Assembly: GCA_026545225.1 (NCBI GenBank)
Contig: CM048846.1
Location: 12,692,975-12,756,974 of the forward strand
From: Cornus controversa
Taxonomy: Eukaryota > Streptophyta > Magnoliopsida > Cornales > Cornaceae
DNA length: 64,000 nt
Reading direction: 5' to 3'
The translations under genes were made by a program, and so were the position numbers. Below, piece by piece: positions 29,423-42,224 of this stretch. How positions within the stretch are numbered: position 1 is the first letter of the stretch; the number at the start of each line of letters is the position of its first letter. The notes beneath the pieces were generated by a model. It searched no databases. It saw only the letters and a program-made list of their open reading frames with translations, and had not been told where the DNA came from.

Positions 29423-29736
29423 ATAATCTAACGTTTTTAGGTGTTCCCCGCAGAGTATTTCGATAGACTGACTACCGGTAAGTCAAACGTAACGTGGAGT
29501 CTGGTGAAAGAAACATCTGGAGGATTTATTAATTAATATAATGTAAATGTGATTTGTCTTGCACCACGTGGAAGATTATAGATCCAACCAACAACTTTTT
29601 GATCAACCAGTGGTATCAATGGGGTGGCATTGGTAGATAGGCTTTCAGAATATTTTCTTTTTTACTATTCGTCAGCTCGGGTTTTCAACAAAAATATTAA
29701 ATATTCCAAATATCTACGGGTAAATATCCAATCAAT
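29423..29736. other. Short intergenic stretch, nothing recognised
   Basis: Lies between the 1.33-kb TIR element and the 7-kb element. No feature was seen. Confidence 0.4.
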
Positions 29737-30107
29737 CAGGGCTGCCCTGAGATTCTAAAATGAAAAGGGGCTAAGCAATTTTTAAAATAAGAGCCTCTGT
29801 TTACATATAATTTCGCAAACAAAAAAAAATTATTCAGTACACATGTTTTATTAAAATGACACAATCAAATATATTTTGTTTGTCTGTTATTTCTAAAAAA
29901 AAGTTATGAAGAGGTTCTTTTTTAAATTGAATTAATTATTTTTTTTTCATGTTTAGATTCAAATTTTTGAATACACATAAGAAAAATAATTAACCTTATA
30001 ATTAGATAATCAAAGCAATTTTCAAAGTCTAAGTTATCAATCTCTCTTCGATTTGAATTTGGAGCTGCAAAAAATATAAAAAAAATTAACTAACATCAAT
30101 AAGGTTC

Positions 30108-31332
30108 ATTTTGTGAGTTGCGCGGTGCGGAAGCAGTTTAGTTAATTTAGAGTGAGATGCTAATCCTTAGACCTAGAGGGGGGTGAATAGGTCATCTTGC
30201 CCAATTTTTATGATTGATTAATTACCCACAATTATTATCAATTAAGCATCCAAACCAATCACAAAATAAATAAAGCAAGTAAGGAAAAGTTAGAGATGAC
30301 ACCAGGAATTTTACGTGGAAACCCAAGATGGGAAAAACCACGGGGGTGAGGCAGAAACCCCAGAGAAACCAATCCACTATCTCGAAGCAAAGTACACCAG
30401 ACTCTGTCCCAGACTCACACCCACTCCACTCTGACAAGAACTTGATGCGGAACACCTCAGGCTTACAATTGCGACAACACGTCCAACTGCTGCAGACTCC
30501 CGGCTAACGTCACAATTCTTTCAGAAGGGTTGCTGAAAGAACACAAATACTCCGCAAGTATTTTGTTCCCTTCGTAGTGATGGTTTCTCTTCCTCTTCAG
30601 ATAAAATCTTGTAGTTTGAAGGAACCACCTCTGCTGCTCTTGATCAACCTTTGTAGACTGATGATGTCTTGAAGATTCCGTTGATCAGATGAAGAAGAAC
30701 ATCACAACTTAAACACTCCGTGTGTGTGTGCTCTCAAAAATAAAAATCAATGAAGATTTTCTCTCATAAATTCCTCTTTTAGCTCTCAAAAATATATTCC
30801 TGGTTCTGAATATTAAATCATTGAGTTCCTCATCTCTCTCTTTTTGATTGAAGCATAAAGAGGTATTTATAAGGTTTAGAATCCTTAGTCTACTTGAAAA
30901 ACAAGTTTAAAACACCTAAGGAAAGTTTTAGAGAAGTTTTGGTTGACTAGGAAATCAATTCGGATCAAAAAGGAAATTTTCGCGCATGTCAGCCAAGTCG
31001 GACCGGTCCTAAAAATTGGGGACGGGTGGGACTTTTCAGACATGTACAAAATCAAAAGTCCTGAGATAAGTTGGACCGGTCCTCATTTTTGGGGACCGGT
31101 GGGACTTAGCAAAAACTCAATTTTAACTTTTAAAGCATATTTTCCAAGTCCTAAGCCCACCAAACTTCAAAACATAGTGTCCTCACTCACATACCTGTTC
31201 TAAGTGATGTCCTCATCAAATCCACGGTATCGAAACACCTTCCGTTCAGCTCCGAAGATCGAGACACAAGATCAAACAAAAATTACAACTCGATCAACAA
31301 GTTTTGACACCGAAATTTGCCAATTACAATTA
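30108..31332 (-). repeat. LTR-like dispersed repeat, copy 2
   Basis: 30108-30987 is the near-identical reverse complement of 1-880. The remainder (30988-31332) is probably the part of the family cut off at the window start. It reads, on the minus strand, TGTAATTGGCAAATTTCGGT at the outer end. Motifs such as GGACCGGTCC (31074-31083) and GTGGAAACCCAAGATGGG are included. No convincing 5-bp target duplication was found, so the outer borders are tentative. It lies inside the 7-kb TIR element. Confidence 0.65.
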
Positions 31333-34013
31333 TATATCTCACACATTTATCTTAAATAAAATAGAAAAACAGATAATAAAAAAATTCACAATACAAATCA
31401 CTTAAATTAATTAAAACAGAAAAAAAAACACAACATAAATCACTTAAATTAATTAAAACAAAAAAAAAATAGATTAAAAAAAATACACACACAACATGCA
31501 TAAATCTGTGGAAGAAGAAGAATAACATGGTGTCTTTGTTCCCCACCCTCATTTCCTTCTGTCTACAGTAATAACAAGAGATTGTCTTTGAGTTTTTTTT
31601 TTTTATTCTTCTTTCGCTTCTTTTTTAATTATTTTTTTCCATACCAACATTTTTTTCTTTAATATAGTTGTCTCCCTCCTCCCATAATTCCTTTATTTTG
31701 TCTTCCGGTCATGACTACATATGTATACTCTCTATAATATAGTGCGCTCTCTCTCTCCTTTGATCACTATTTATTCTACTTATATTTCTCATTCTTTTTT
31801 TTTTAAAAGGCAAATGTGTCTCTAATTATATATATATAAAATTTGGAACCCGACGTATATGTTTATATATATACTAGTTTAAAGCACGTGTGATGCATGC
31901 GGTTAAAAAATAAATTAAAGTTTTATTATAACACTCAAATCATTCAAAACTATTATAACACATCCAAACACATTAATTAAAACACTCAAAACTATTTCCA
32001 TTATGTAACATTGGTAATATAAACTCACTTGTTAAAAAAAATAAAACTATAAGTTAACTATTATTCACATGAAAGGAATCAAATATAAACTATAAGAAAT
32101 CAAAAGATATAATTATAACCATTCTTAAGCAATCTATTACTATTTTTTTGAAAATTCTCAATATATATATGCCACACATTACTTCTAGTGAAGTAGAGTT
32201 TGATCGCTCAACTTCATCTAGATCAAGCACAATGATAAATGAAAAAAGAATTATGATGCTTAATTTTTCAAATACTATACAAGAAAATTGGCTAATAGTG
32301 TAATGTTATTTGAAATTAAATTATTAGTATCTAATCCTAAATCTCTTCCCCTTTTTTTCTTCTCTAGCTAATAGTGTTACATTATTTGAAATAAATTAAA
32401 TTATTAGTGCTAATTGTAAATCTCTTCCCTTTGTTTTTCTTTGTCTTAGTATAACTGCTTTGAACCCTCACAAATGACTTACCTTGCTGGAAACAAAATA
32501 ATAATAATAATAAATAAACAACACATACTCATTAAGTAAAAAATAATTAAACAAAAATTATGATTTCCCATAAATCATATATTTATCTCTATACAAGTAA
32601 TTTAAATGCACATAATAACATTATATTAAACTTCAAATTCATATAGATATGCTAGGTAACAAAAGTTTGGGGAAAAAATCATTCAGGTTTCTCATGAACA
32701 ATGTTATTATTCATATATTTACCTACATACAAGTAATTTAAAAGAACATAAAAATATAATTTTAAAATATGGTAGAAAAGTTAATTATTTCTCAAACTTC
32801 AAATTCACAACAACAATAATAAAAACCTATCAAAGTGTGTTTTTTTTCTTCATATTTTTCATTTGATAAGATGTCAAAAGTTAATTTATAATCTTAATTA
32901 AAATCTCTTATACTAAAATATATATATATAAAAAAAAACTTCCTTTTACAAATAATTAAAAGCAATATGTTTGAGTAATTGAAATTTCAAATATTTATGA
33001 AGCCAATTGTGTTGTCCTTTTGCATATTCATTAGTAAAAAATAAAGTTATAAGAGTAAAGATTAATGCCTAAGGGGTTACAATTTCTCATCTAAATAATT
33101 TATGATATAGATACTAGTTTTAGATAAATATTTAAATTCATATTTATACATAATTGTAAATCATATATTTAAAGATACAAGGTAAGACCTATAAAGTATT
33201 AAGTTCACATATGAAAAACTTATTTCATAAAAAATTACTCCAAATCAATGTATAAAAAAACTATTGATATAATATTATGAAAAATGGTTTTAACTACTTA
33301 TTCGCTTTGCGATTGAAGCTTTAATAGAGTTGTGTTTTGGGGCCTCTTTTTTTTTTCTTTTGTTTTGTTTTGTTGCACAAAGTAGTTTAGAAGACTTTTT
33401 AACACAATATAAGCTTAAACTTTGATATGAATGCACCTCATTATAACTTCTTATTTTTTTGGGAGGAAAGTACCTCATTATAACTTTTTTCATACAAAAA
33501 ATGTAATGAGAAACGAGGTATCACATAAGAGTAAATTTGATTTATAAATGGTTTTATAGAAGACAAAAAAGGTACAATTTGTGATATGTTATGCATGATT
33601 GACAATACAATAATTTTTCAAATTTTAGTGTTTTAGGAACACAAACGTCAATCAATTGAATAATACATATTACATTAAACATTCAAGATTATCTATGTTG
33701 GATCAGAAGACTAAGCAGTATCTAAATCAGACATAAATTGAATCAAACTCTTTCTCCATGAACAAATTAAAAAAACTCAAAATTTAAAATTATATAAGGT
33801 CTATTTTTGTGAAGTTTCTCTCTTTTTTGTCTAAATGAGGAAGTATTAGTAATTGGTTGTGTTTGCAGACAATATCAGACAATTGAAAAAAAAATTACAT
33901 TAAACATTCCAAATTATCTACATTGGATTAAAAAACTAAACAGTATTCTAAATCAAAAATAAATTTATAATCAAACTCTTTCTCCATGAACATATTAAAA
34001 AAACTCAAATTTT
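31333..34013. other. AT-rich sequence within the 7-kb element, no gene
   Basis: Simple A/T-rich DNA with short repeats (CACTTAAATTAATTAAAACA twice near 31398 and 31440; TTACATTAAACATTC twice near 33670 and 33895). No open frame with a recognisable product. Confidence 0.45.
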
Positions 34014-34284
34014 CTCTCTCCCAATCCCTCTCTACATGCGTGTATAGGCCCTGTTCGGATTGGCTTTTGAAAGCGGCTTTTGGCTTTTCAAGCTCAAAAG
34101 TCGTTTTGGAGAGTGTTTGGATTAGTAAGGTAGAAGAGTTTCGAAATCCAAAAAGAGCGTTTAAAGAAAGCTGGGGGTACCAATTTCCTGATTTAGCTTT
34201 TACTTCTCTTTTTCTTCCGTGTAAAAGCCGAAGCAAAAGCTCTGTCAAACAGGGCCTATATGTAGAGAGGGATTGGGAGAGAGA
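34014..34284. repeat. Palindromic MITE (GGCCCTGTTYGG ends) inside a perfect inverted repeat
   Basis: The core 34047-34256 (210 bp) has ends GGCCCTGTTCGG and, in reverse, GGCCCTGTTTGA. Outside it, 34014-34037 and 34261-34284 are perfect 24-bp reverse complements (CTCTCTCCCAATCCCTCTCT and onwards). Because of the symmetry both strands have open frames encoding the same FSLSQSLST peptide. Confidence 0.7.
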
Positions 34285-34800
34285 AAACTTGATTTGAGAG
34301 ATATCAAAACCCTTAGAATCGATCAATAAGCTTCAAAAGAGAATTGACTATAGTTAATTTAGGAGTTTGAGAGATAAATTTATCATATAAATTTATATTT
34401 AGATAGTGTATACATGAACTTTGCAGACAATAAAATTCATATAAATTTTATCACCATATCTTTTCATATTTAGATACTGTGTAAGGATATCACTAACACA
34501 AACTGTAATGAGAAAAATACACCAAAAATAACGAAGAATCGGAAAAATCATATATGCGTGTGTGTATGTAATGATAGAAAACCTGATTTGAGAATCTTAG
34601 AAACCATAGAATCAATCAACAAACTTCAAAAGAGAATTGATTATAGTTAATTTAGGAGTTTGAGAGATAAATTGATCATATAAATTCATATTCAAATAGT
34701 GTACATGAACTTTGCTAACAATAAAATTCATATAAATTTATCACCATATAAATTCATATTCAGACATTGTATATGTAGAGAGAGAAAAAAAAATTGATTT
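34275..34800. repeat. Direct duplication, ~290-bp period
   Basis: CTTCAAAAGAGAATTGA followed by TATAGTTAATTTAGGAGTTT and TGTACATGAACTTTGC occurs near 34331 and again near 34625. A weaker third start (TTGATTTGAGATAT) is near 34793. Confidence 0.75.
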
Positions 34801-34969
34801 GAGATATAAAAGACTAATCCGAACCCTAGGCCACAAGAATATTACACCCAAATCAACAAAAAATAAAAAATATCATACATGTGTGTATGTAGAGAGAGAA
34901 AAAAGAAAATAGTATATAATATAATAATAAAAAATAATTCTAATACAAATGGTAACTTTCTTTATTTAT

Positions 34970-36670
34970 ATTAAAAAGGTTGGTAACTTTTTTATTACGT
35001 TATATATATATATATATATATAACTATTTTAAAAAAGCGTGGGTTTATGTCTCTACTTTTTTAACTAAAAAAATATAAAAATATAGATATAGATTTTCTT
35101 TTACTAATTAAAAAAGAATTCTATTACAAGTGGTAACTTTCTTATATTAAAATTTTCTTATAAAACGTGTGTTTGCATAGTTCCATGTAAAATGTGTGTT
35201 TATATAATTTATGTCTCTATTTTTTTAACTAAAAAAATATAAAAAAGTGTACTGAAACTAATTCTATTTTTAAATTTAGAAATAAAAGAAAGAGTTTTGT
35301 TTGGAAAAGGGCTTTGCTTGGGTAATTCTATAAAGAAAGGGTTTTACTTGGGTAATTATATTTTTAAATTTAGAAATAAAAAAATTAAAAAATAATAAAG
35401 AGTCGATGAAGAGTGATTTTAGGTGTTTAGAGTTTTGCGGGTTATAAATTTAGAAATAAAAAGAAAAGATTTTGTTTGGGTAATTCTATTTTTTAATTTA
35501 GAAATAAAAGAAATGAAAAGAATATATTAAAAAGGTTGGCAACTTTTTTATTATGTTTTATATATATATATTTATTAAACTATTTTTAAAAAACGTGTGT
35601 TTATGTCTCTACTTTTTTAACTAAAAAAATATAAAAATATAGATATAGATTTTCTTTTACTAATTAAAAAAGATTTCTAATACAAGTGCTAACTTTCTTA
35701 TATTAAACTCTTTTTATAAAACTGTGTGTTTGTATAGTTACATATAAAATGTGTGTTTATATAACTTATGTCTCTATTTTTTTAACTAAAAAAGTATAAA
35801 AAAGTGTACTGAAACTAAAAAAGGTAATTCTATTTTTAAATTTAGAAATAAAAGAAATAAAAATAATATATTAAAAAGGTTGGTAACCTTTTTATTACGT
35901 TATATATATATGTTAAACTATTTTTAAAAATTTGTGTTTATGTCTCTACTTTTTTAACTAAAAAAATATAAAAATATAGATATAGATTTTCTTTTACTAA
36001 TTAAAAAAGAATTCTAATACAAGTGGTAACTTTCTTATATTAAACTCCTTTTTATAAAACGTGTGCATAGTTCCATATAAAATGTGTGTTTATATAATTT
36101 TTGTCTCTATTTTTGTAACTAAAAAAAATATAAAAACTATACTGAAACTAAAAAAATCCTTTGTACTTTTAATTGTAGTACAAAAAAGGATTTTTCCAGT
36201 TATAAATTTAGAAATAAAAAGAAATAGTTTTGTTTGAGTAATTCTATTTTTAAATTTAGAAATAAAAGAAATAAAAAAAGGGAATTCTATTTTTTTAATA
36301 TTAAACTCTTTTTTATAAAACGAGTGCATAGTTCCATATAAAATGTGTGTTTATATAATTTATGTCTCTATTTTTTTAACTAAAAAAATATAAAAAAGTG
36401 TACTAAAACTAAAAAAATTCTTTGTACTTTTAATAGTAGTACAAAAAAAGATTTTGCCGGTTATAAATTTAGAAATAAAAAGAAAGGGTTTTGCTTGGGT
36501 AATTCTATTTTTAAATTTAGAAATAAAAGAAAGGGAAATGATTCTGCTTAGGTAATTCTAATTTTAAATTTAGAAATAAAAAAAAGGGAATTCTATTTTT
36601 TTTATTTAAAAATAAAAAATAGTGTACTAAAACTAAAAAATCCCTTTGTACTTTTAATAGTAGTATAGAT
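34970..36670. repeat. AT-rich tandem array of ~250-550-bp units
   Basis: TGTCTCTACTTTTTTAACTA recurs at about 35048, 35602 and 35941. A sister unit, with TGTCTCTATTTTT and TTTGTACTTTTAAT, recurs near 36107 and 36363 and in part near 36640. Each unit carries AAATTTAGAAATAAAA and GGTAACTTTCTTATATTAAA-type stretches. It occupies the right end of the 7-kb element. Confidence 0.75.
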
Positions 36671-36781
36671 ATATATAAAAAAATTGTCCTTACATATTTA
36701 TATAAATTTGGGGTCCCTTAAAATATGAGGCCCAAAGCGGTCGCCTAAGTTGCCTATCCCAGGGCCGGCCTTCCAATCAAT

Positions 36782-37133
36782 TAATATACACTGCTTCTCT
36801 TAAAAACTAATTGTTAGTGAGAGTACTACATTCTGGATGCACTCAAGATATCAAATACTTTTTTAATCCTCATCAAATGCTTCATTAAACCGAACATTTA
36901 AGGAAATGTCTTGTTCAATTTTTTGAGAATAATTCTTCTGATTTAGAAATTAAATATTTATTTTCAAAAAATTATAAACATTGTTCTTTGAAAATTTGTC
37001 AATCAAATAAATATTTGTATTGTTATCTGATTTTTATTTCTCTGAAAATAAAAAACTATTCTAAAAATACTGAATCAAATATGTGTGTTTAAAGACTTAA
37101 ATTTTAATTTTAAGTACCAAGTTATTATTATTA
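36782..37133. other. Intergenic spacer, nothing recognised
   Basis: AT-rich sequence between two elements with no coding or repeat feature seen. Confidence 0.4.
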
Positions 37134-37895
37134 AGAGTGCTAGGGGCAATTGCTTGAGCGAGTGTTCCTACGCAATCGCGTTATTGATTGGTCTAAAGAC
37201 CTATAATTACACAATAATTAATGCATGTTTCCTATTATAATAAGACACTAAAAGTATAAATTTTTAAGACCGAATTGTCTTTTTAACCATTTCTCTCCTC
37301 TACTCAGTAGACCATCTGTATGTATATATATATATATATATATAGCTATTTTCCTTTATTTATTTATTTATTTTTTGTTTTCCTTTTTTTTCCCCTTCTC
37401 ACTTGATACATATGCGAATGTGTAGTGTGTATATATCAACAACTACTTTATTTTTCTTTTCTTTTTTCAATTATTTTTCCTTTCTCCTCACTTGATCCAT
37501 ATGCCTATGTATAGTGTATATATATATAAACAACTACTTTATTTTTCTTTCTTTTTTTCGATTTTTTTCTCCCCTCTATGGGTAGTGTTTATATATATAT
37601 AGAGCTAAAAAAATAATTGAAAAGAAAGTATTTTTTTATAATGTATACTCATATATATCTACTATATATATAAATCAAATTAAAATAGAAAACATTCATT
37701 AATTATTGTGTGAATATGCCTTCAAAGTTAAGGAAAGAGAGAGAAGAAAGGGTTAACATTAAAAAAAGACAATTTTGTCTTAAAAATTTATACTTTTAGT
37801 GTCCTATTAGAATATGAAACATGCATTAATTATTATGTAATTAGAGGTTTTTAGATCAATCAATAACACGACTGTGCAGACCTCTAACACTCCTC
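37134..37895. mobile_element. Long-TIR MITE, ~760 bp
   Basis: Left and right ends are inverted copies over about 155 bp: CGTTATTGATTGGTCTAAAG against CGTTATTGATTGATCTAAAA across the arms. An almost perfect block follows, from AATAATTAATGCATGTTTC through GACACTAAAAGTATAAATTT. Flanks are TATTATTATT on both sides, perhaps a 9-10-bp target duplication, but the sequence is low-complexity. The middle is AT- and CT-rich with an (AT)n run. No coding. Confidence 0.75.
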
Positions 37896-38013
37896 TATTA
37901 TTATTTTTGGTTTCATTTAATGACATTGGCTTAGTTGGATAAAATTTTTAGATACTCATATCTAATGAACATGTAAGGTTCCATTTCTTGAAAATGTAGT
38001 TGATTCCTTTTAT

Positions 38014-39284
38014 GTGGCATTTGGTACGCAATAATGAAATAGAATGGAATTTCAATATTACCCTTTTGGGTCCATTCCTTTGTTTGGTAAGAAAAACTAA
38101 AGTGAGAATGACTATTCCATGTCACTCATTTAGAATGAAAAAGAATGAAAATTAATTCTACTACTCAACCTATGAAATGGTCATTCAATTCCCAATAAAC
38201 ATTAGGTAAAAGAGCCAAAACCCCCACTATGCTTTTAAAAAGGTGCAAGAAACTCCCTTGTGTTTTTTTTTTGACCATATCATACCCTCACATTTGCAAA
38301 AGTAAGCAATTTACTGCCTCTTGCACATATTATATTTTTCTATGACTATTTTACCCAATCTATTATTAAAAAAAGAGGAGGTTTTTTTCGGGAAAATTTT
38401 TTCGAAGAAAAATCTAAATATGCACAATAACTTAATAATTCTTTTTGAGAGGAGAGGCTTTTTATTTATTTATTTTTTAAAAATTAAGTTATATCAATTT
38501 ACAAAATAAATAAAAATGCACAATTACATAATAAAAAATTTCAAAATTTTTTCCCTAAAAAATTTTCCATTAGAAAGAGAGGATTTTTTTTTTTGTTATA
38601 TTAAGTTTTTCTTTACCTTAATAAAAAGAAAGAGGAGTTTTTTTTGGGAAATAAAATTCCTAAAATTGTTTCTCAAAAAAAAAAAACTAAATATACATAA
38701 CAATAATAATTTCCAATTTTTTTTTTATTTTTTCAAGAATTATTTTATTTTCATAAATTGTTTCTCTTTCTAATGAAAAATTTTTCAAAAAACAAAAAAT
38801 AAAATCTGAAATTTTTATTATGTAATTGTGCATTTTTATTTTTTTTTCGTAAATTGATATAACTTAATATAAAAAAAAATCTCTCTTCTCTCAAAATTTT
38901 TTATTAAGTAATTGGGCATGCTTAGTTTATTTTTCTAAAATTTTTTTTGAAATTTTTTTTTCAAAAAGAATCTCCTCTTTTTTTAATAATAGAAGGGTAA
39001 AATAGTCATAAAAAAATATAATAGGTGCAAGAGAGTGTAAATTGTTTACTTTTACAAATCTGAAGGTGTGATATGATCAAAAAAATAGCACAGAGATTCT
39101 TGCACTTTTTTAAAAGCACAAAAGAGTTTTTGGGCTTTTTGCCTAAATATTAAAAATTAAAATATAGTTATTAAAAATAATATAAAATCAAACAATAAAA
39201 TAAAAATAATTATTTTATTTTATTCTCATTTTTATTTTAATAGAATGCTCGTGCCATTCTATTCTATTGACGAGAAACGAACGC
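38014..39284. mobile_element. MITE of the TTTGGTACG/GAATGGAATGG family, disrupted
   Basis: The left end GCATTTGGTACGCAATAATG and the right end in reverse, GCGTTCGTTTCTCGTCAATA, both run into AGAATGGAAT-type repeats. They match the ends of the element at 47527-48118. A separate fold-back element (38204-39144) interrupts it, so the original element was about 330 bp. Confidence 0.6.
38204..39144. mobile_element. Fold-back element with ~375-bp arms
   Basis: AGGTAAAAGAGCC at the left and AGGCAAAAAGCCC in reverse at the right begin arms that pair along about 375 bp. Well-matched blocks are CTTTTAAAAAGGTGCAAGAA (left), AGTAAGCAATTTAC and, furthest in, GCACAATTACATAATAAAAA. The spacer between the arms is only about 190 bp (38581-38765). 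Flanks AAACATT and AAATATT may be a worn target duplication. The open frames here are AT-rich noise. Confidence 0.75.
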
Positions 39285-39439
39285 TCTATTAGCTTTTGGC
39301 ATGTAAATGGAATCAATGTAAAATTTTCTACCAGTATTGGAAGTCTTGCTACGCAGTCGTATTGACTACGGCGGCTGGTAAGAATCAATGAGACGAGATA
39401 GAGAGTTGGTGGGCAACTCAAAAAACTGTTTTAAATATC

Positions 39440-39520
39440 AGTCCTCCAACGCACAAACACGACCCTCTTACTCTCTCTATCTGTAAAAACAATTTTCTCT
39501 TCCGAAGATCGTATCGAAAG
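39440..39520 (+). other. G6PD 5' UTR exon
   Basis: This stretch of TTACTCTCTCTATCTG and TCTTCCGAAGATCG ends CGAAAG|GTACCTTT at 39520. A typical acceptor TATATGTGCAG|ATCAC follows at 40128/40129, giving a second UTR piece 40129-40202. The transcription start is not determined; 39440 is approximate. The UTR intron (39521-40128) contains an (AT)n run near 39554. Confidence 0.55.
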
Positions 39521-40202
39521 GTACCTTTGACTATTTTTCTCTTCCTTAGTTATTATATATATATATATATATATTATTTTGGATTCACATTTTTCTATTG
39601 TCTGATCTCCACACTTACATGCTTGATCTGATTCGCCATCTTCATACCACCAATTTCAATTTAACTTCCATTTTTTTCTGGTTCGTAGTCTTAATTTTAC
39701 TTAATTATTGGTTTTATGAACGAATTACCTGCTGATTATCATTTATTTGATCTGAATTCGGTTCGTATCTGGCAATTTAGGCCCAATAACAACCTTATTT
39801 GATGCATGTATTTGTGTGTGTATCTAAATTGTTAACAAGTATATTTCAGTATCTCAGTGTTATCAAGTGTCTTTTTAATGTTATATTTATTGTGATCAAT
39901 TGATGTCTTCGATGAGATGCATCAGACTTGAAGAGTAAGTTTTTGAAGATTTAGAAGTTTATTCTTTTCTACTAAAGCTGAGAACAATCACTTTATGAGC
40001 TAATTTTGTGTGTGAGCTGTGTGAATGAAGTCAATTAGTTATCTTATAATGGTGGAAATTATAGTTTTACATATTCCTGATCAATTATAAATTTGCTTGA
40101 CAATCACTTTCTGTCCATATATGTGCAGATCACAAGTATAATTGATAATACTTTTCAGTTGTGAAAGAGTTTTGGGTCTTGCTTGCTTGTTGATTTTGAA
40201 AG

Positions 40203-42190
40203 ATGGAATCGTACGGATCCATTGAGAAAAGATCAGGTCGTAGAAGTGATTCTTTCTCAAAGGAGACTGAAATTGTTCCTGAAACTGGATGTCTCTCCAT
40301 TATTGTGCTCGGTGCTTCGGGTGATCTTGCCAAGAAAAAGACTTTTCCGGCCCTATTTAACCTTTACCGGCAGGTTTGATGATCTGTTGTTATCATGAAT
40401 ACATGTTTTGTGATTGTAAGATATAATTTTCACAATACAATTTCAGAATGAAAATGGGAATTAGTCAGTAGATGATACCCTTCTGTAACAAGCCGCTCGG
40501 GAAATCAAGAATTACATGATTTCTCATATTTTCTGTTATAGATTATTTTGTTGTCCATCTATAGAAAATGATACGCTAACTTTTGGATGTGGATGTGGTG
40601 TATTCACAGGGATTCTTGCAACCAAATGAAGTTCATATTTTTGGCTATGCAAGGACCAAGATTTCGGATGACGAGTTGAGAAATCGCATACGCGGGTGAG
40701 ATTTCCATAACTTTGGCTTTTACTCCATGCTTCCCTATTGTGGACTTTTCATAATATGAGTAAGAAAAGAATGCTTCAGTTGAGAATCATTACTAATTTT
40801 CCATTTTAACAAAAATATGTCGATTACATTTATATGAGAATTATATATACTTACTGCTAGCTTGGAAACTTGCAATCTTTGATTGAGTTTTTGCATTGTA
40901 TCCTCAGTTTCAGTCTTGTTGGCATTGTGTCTGTTTGCTTTTTATTAATCTTAATTCTTTTCACTGATCCTGTGACAAGTTTTTGTCAGGTAATTTTTTT
41001 TTTTTTTTCAGTTTGCTTATAATATGAAACGCTTGTTTCAGTGGCCAATGCTTGTAGTGGTTCATTTGGGTTTCGATTGATCTTTTAATCAATGACTGCA
41101 GATATCTTATCCAGGGCAAGGGTGCTTCATTAGAGCACTCAGAACATGTATCAAAATTTCTGCAGTTGGTAAGAACAGCTGTTGCTTCTTGTTAATTTTG
41201 TATCCTTCATCAGTTATTTGCTACGCGGTGATGTGAAATGGCTTTGACAAAATTTTGGTAGATCAAATATGTAAGTGGCTCTTATGATACCGAGGAGGGT
41301 TTTCGTGTATTGGACAAGGAAATATCTAGGCATGAAGTCTCAAAGAACAGTGTAGAAGGGTCATCTCGAAGACTCTTCTACCTTGCGCTTCCTCCATCGG
41401 TATATCCATCTGTCTGCAAGATGATCAGGAGTTGTTGCATGAATAGATGTATGAATTTCTATCTTGGAATTATTTTTGTGAATGTTAATTCTACTGCATT
41501 TAGGCTTGGATGAATTAGTTATTTATCTCTTAAAGTACTCTGATCTCCACTATTGTGCCTCGATCTGGATTCCAAAAGGAAAAGTTATTTCATTGATAGT
41601 CAACAAAAGCACTATAGAAGCATACTTGTTATTTAGATTAAGGGCCCGTTTGGTAACTGTTTATGTTTAGTGTTTATTATTTAAGTGTTTATATAAACAG
41701 TGTTTATGTTACGATTTTGTTTATCCATAAACATGAGTGTTGTTTGTAATGAAATTTTTTTGGCTTATTTTAAAAATCATAAACAGAAAAACATGTTTGT
41801 TAACCTTAAACTGTTTTTTTTATAAAAAAAAAATCAACACAATAAATTGCATAAAAAGTTAAGTTCATGGTACAATAAATCTATACAGTAATAACAGAGC
41901 AAGAAATATACATTAAAAAGAAATAAATAATATTGGGTTACATATATATCTACACACTACAAATTATATTGAAAAACTAAAATGACCCACAACCCAGAAG
42001 GCTCTAACAAGTAGGGGGATGCACACGATTTGGTTCCTTACGATTGTGGGGAGAACCGGAACCAGAACCGTTCCCGACGGTTCCTTAATTTTGAAACCAG
42101 AATAAATGAGTTCGGTTCAATTCGGTTATTATAGGAATTGTATTTAACCTTATAATAGTTATAATAACTTCATTGTTTAAATTTTTTTAC

Positions 42191-42224
<34 letters not shown>

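Larger units (their letters stand above)
29737..36771. mobile_element. ~7.0-kb TIR element with 10-bp target duplication
   Basis: TCCAATCAAT occurs directly outside both ends (29727-29736 and 36772-36781). Inside, the left end (C)AGGGCTGCCCTGAGAT pairs with the right end read in reverse, AGGCCGGCCCTGGGAT, at 13 of 16 positions. The contents are the LTR-like repeat (30108-31332) and AT-rich tandem arrays (34.3-36.7 kb). One possible minus-strand coding scrap at 30009-30078 sits behind a TTTTTTGCAG acceptor. No transposase could be read. GGCCGGCCCTG ends are known to me from plant DNA transposons, but an 8-bp hAT or 9-10-bp MULE class cannot be settled here. Confidence 0.65.

Noticed and set aside
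33928-34326. Overlapping long open frames on both strands
   Set aside because: They arise because the region is an inverted repeat; both encode the same FSLSQSLST piece.
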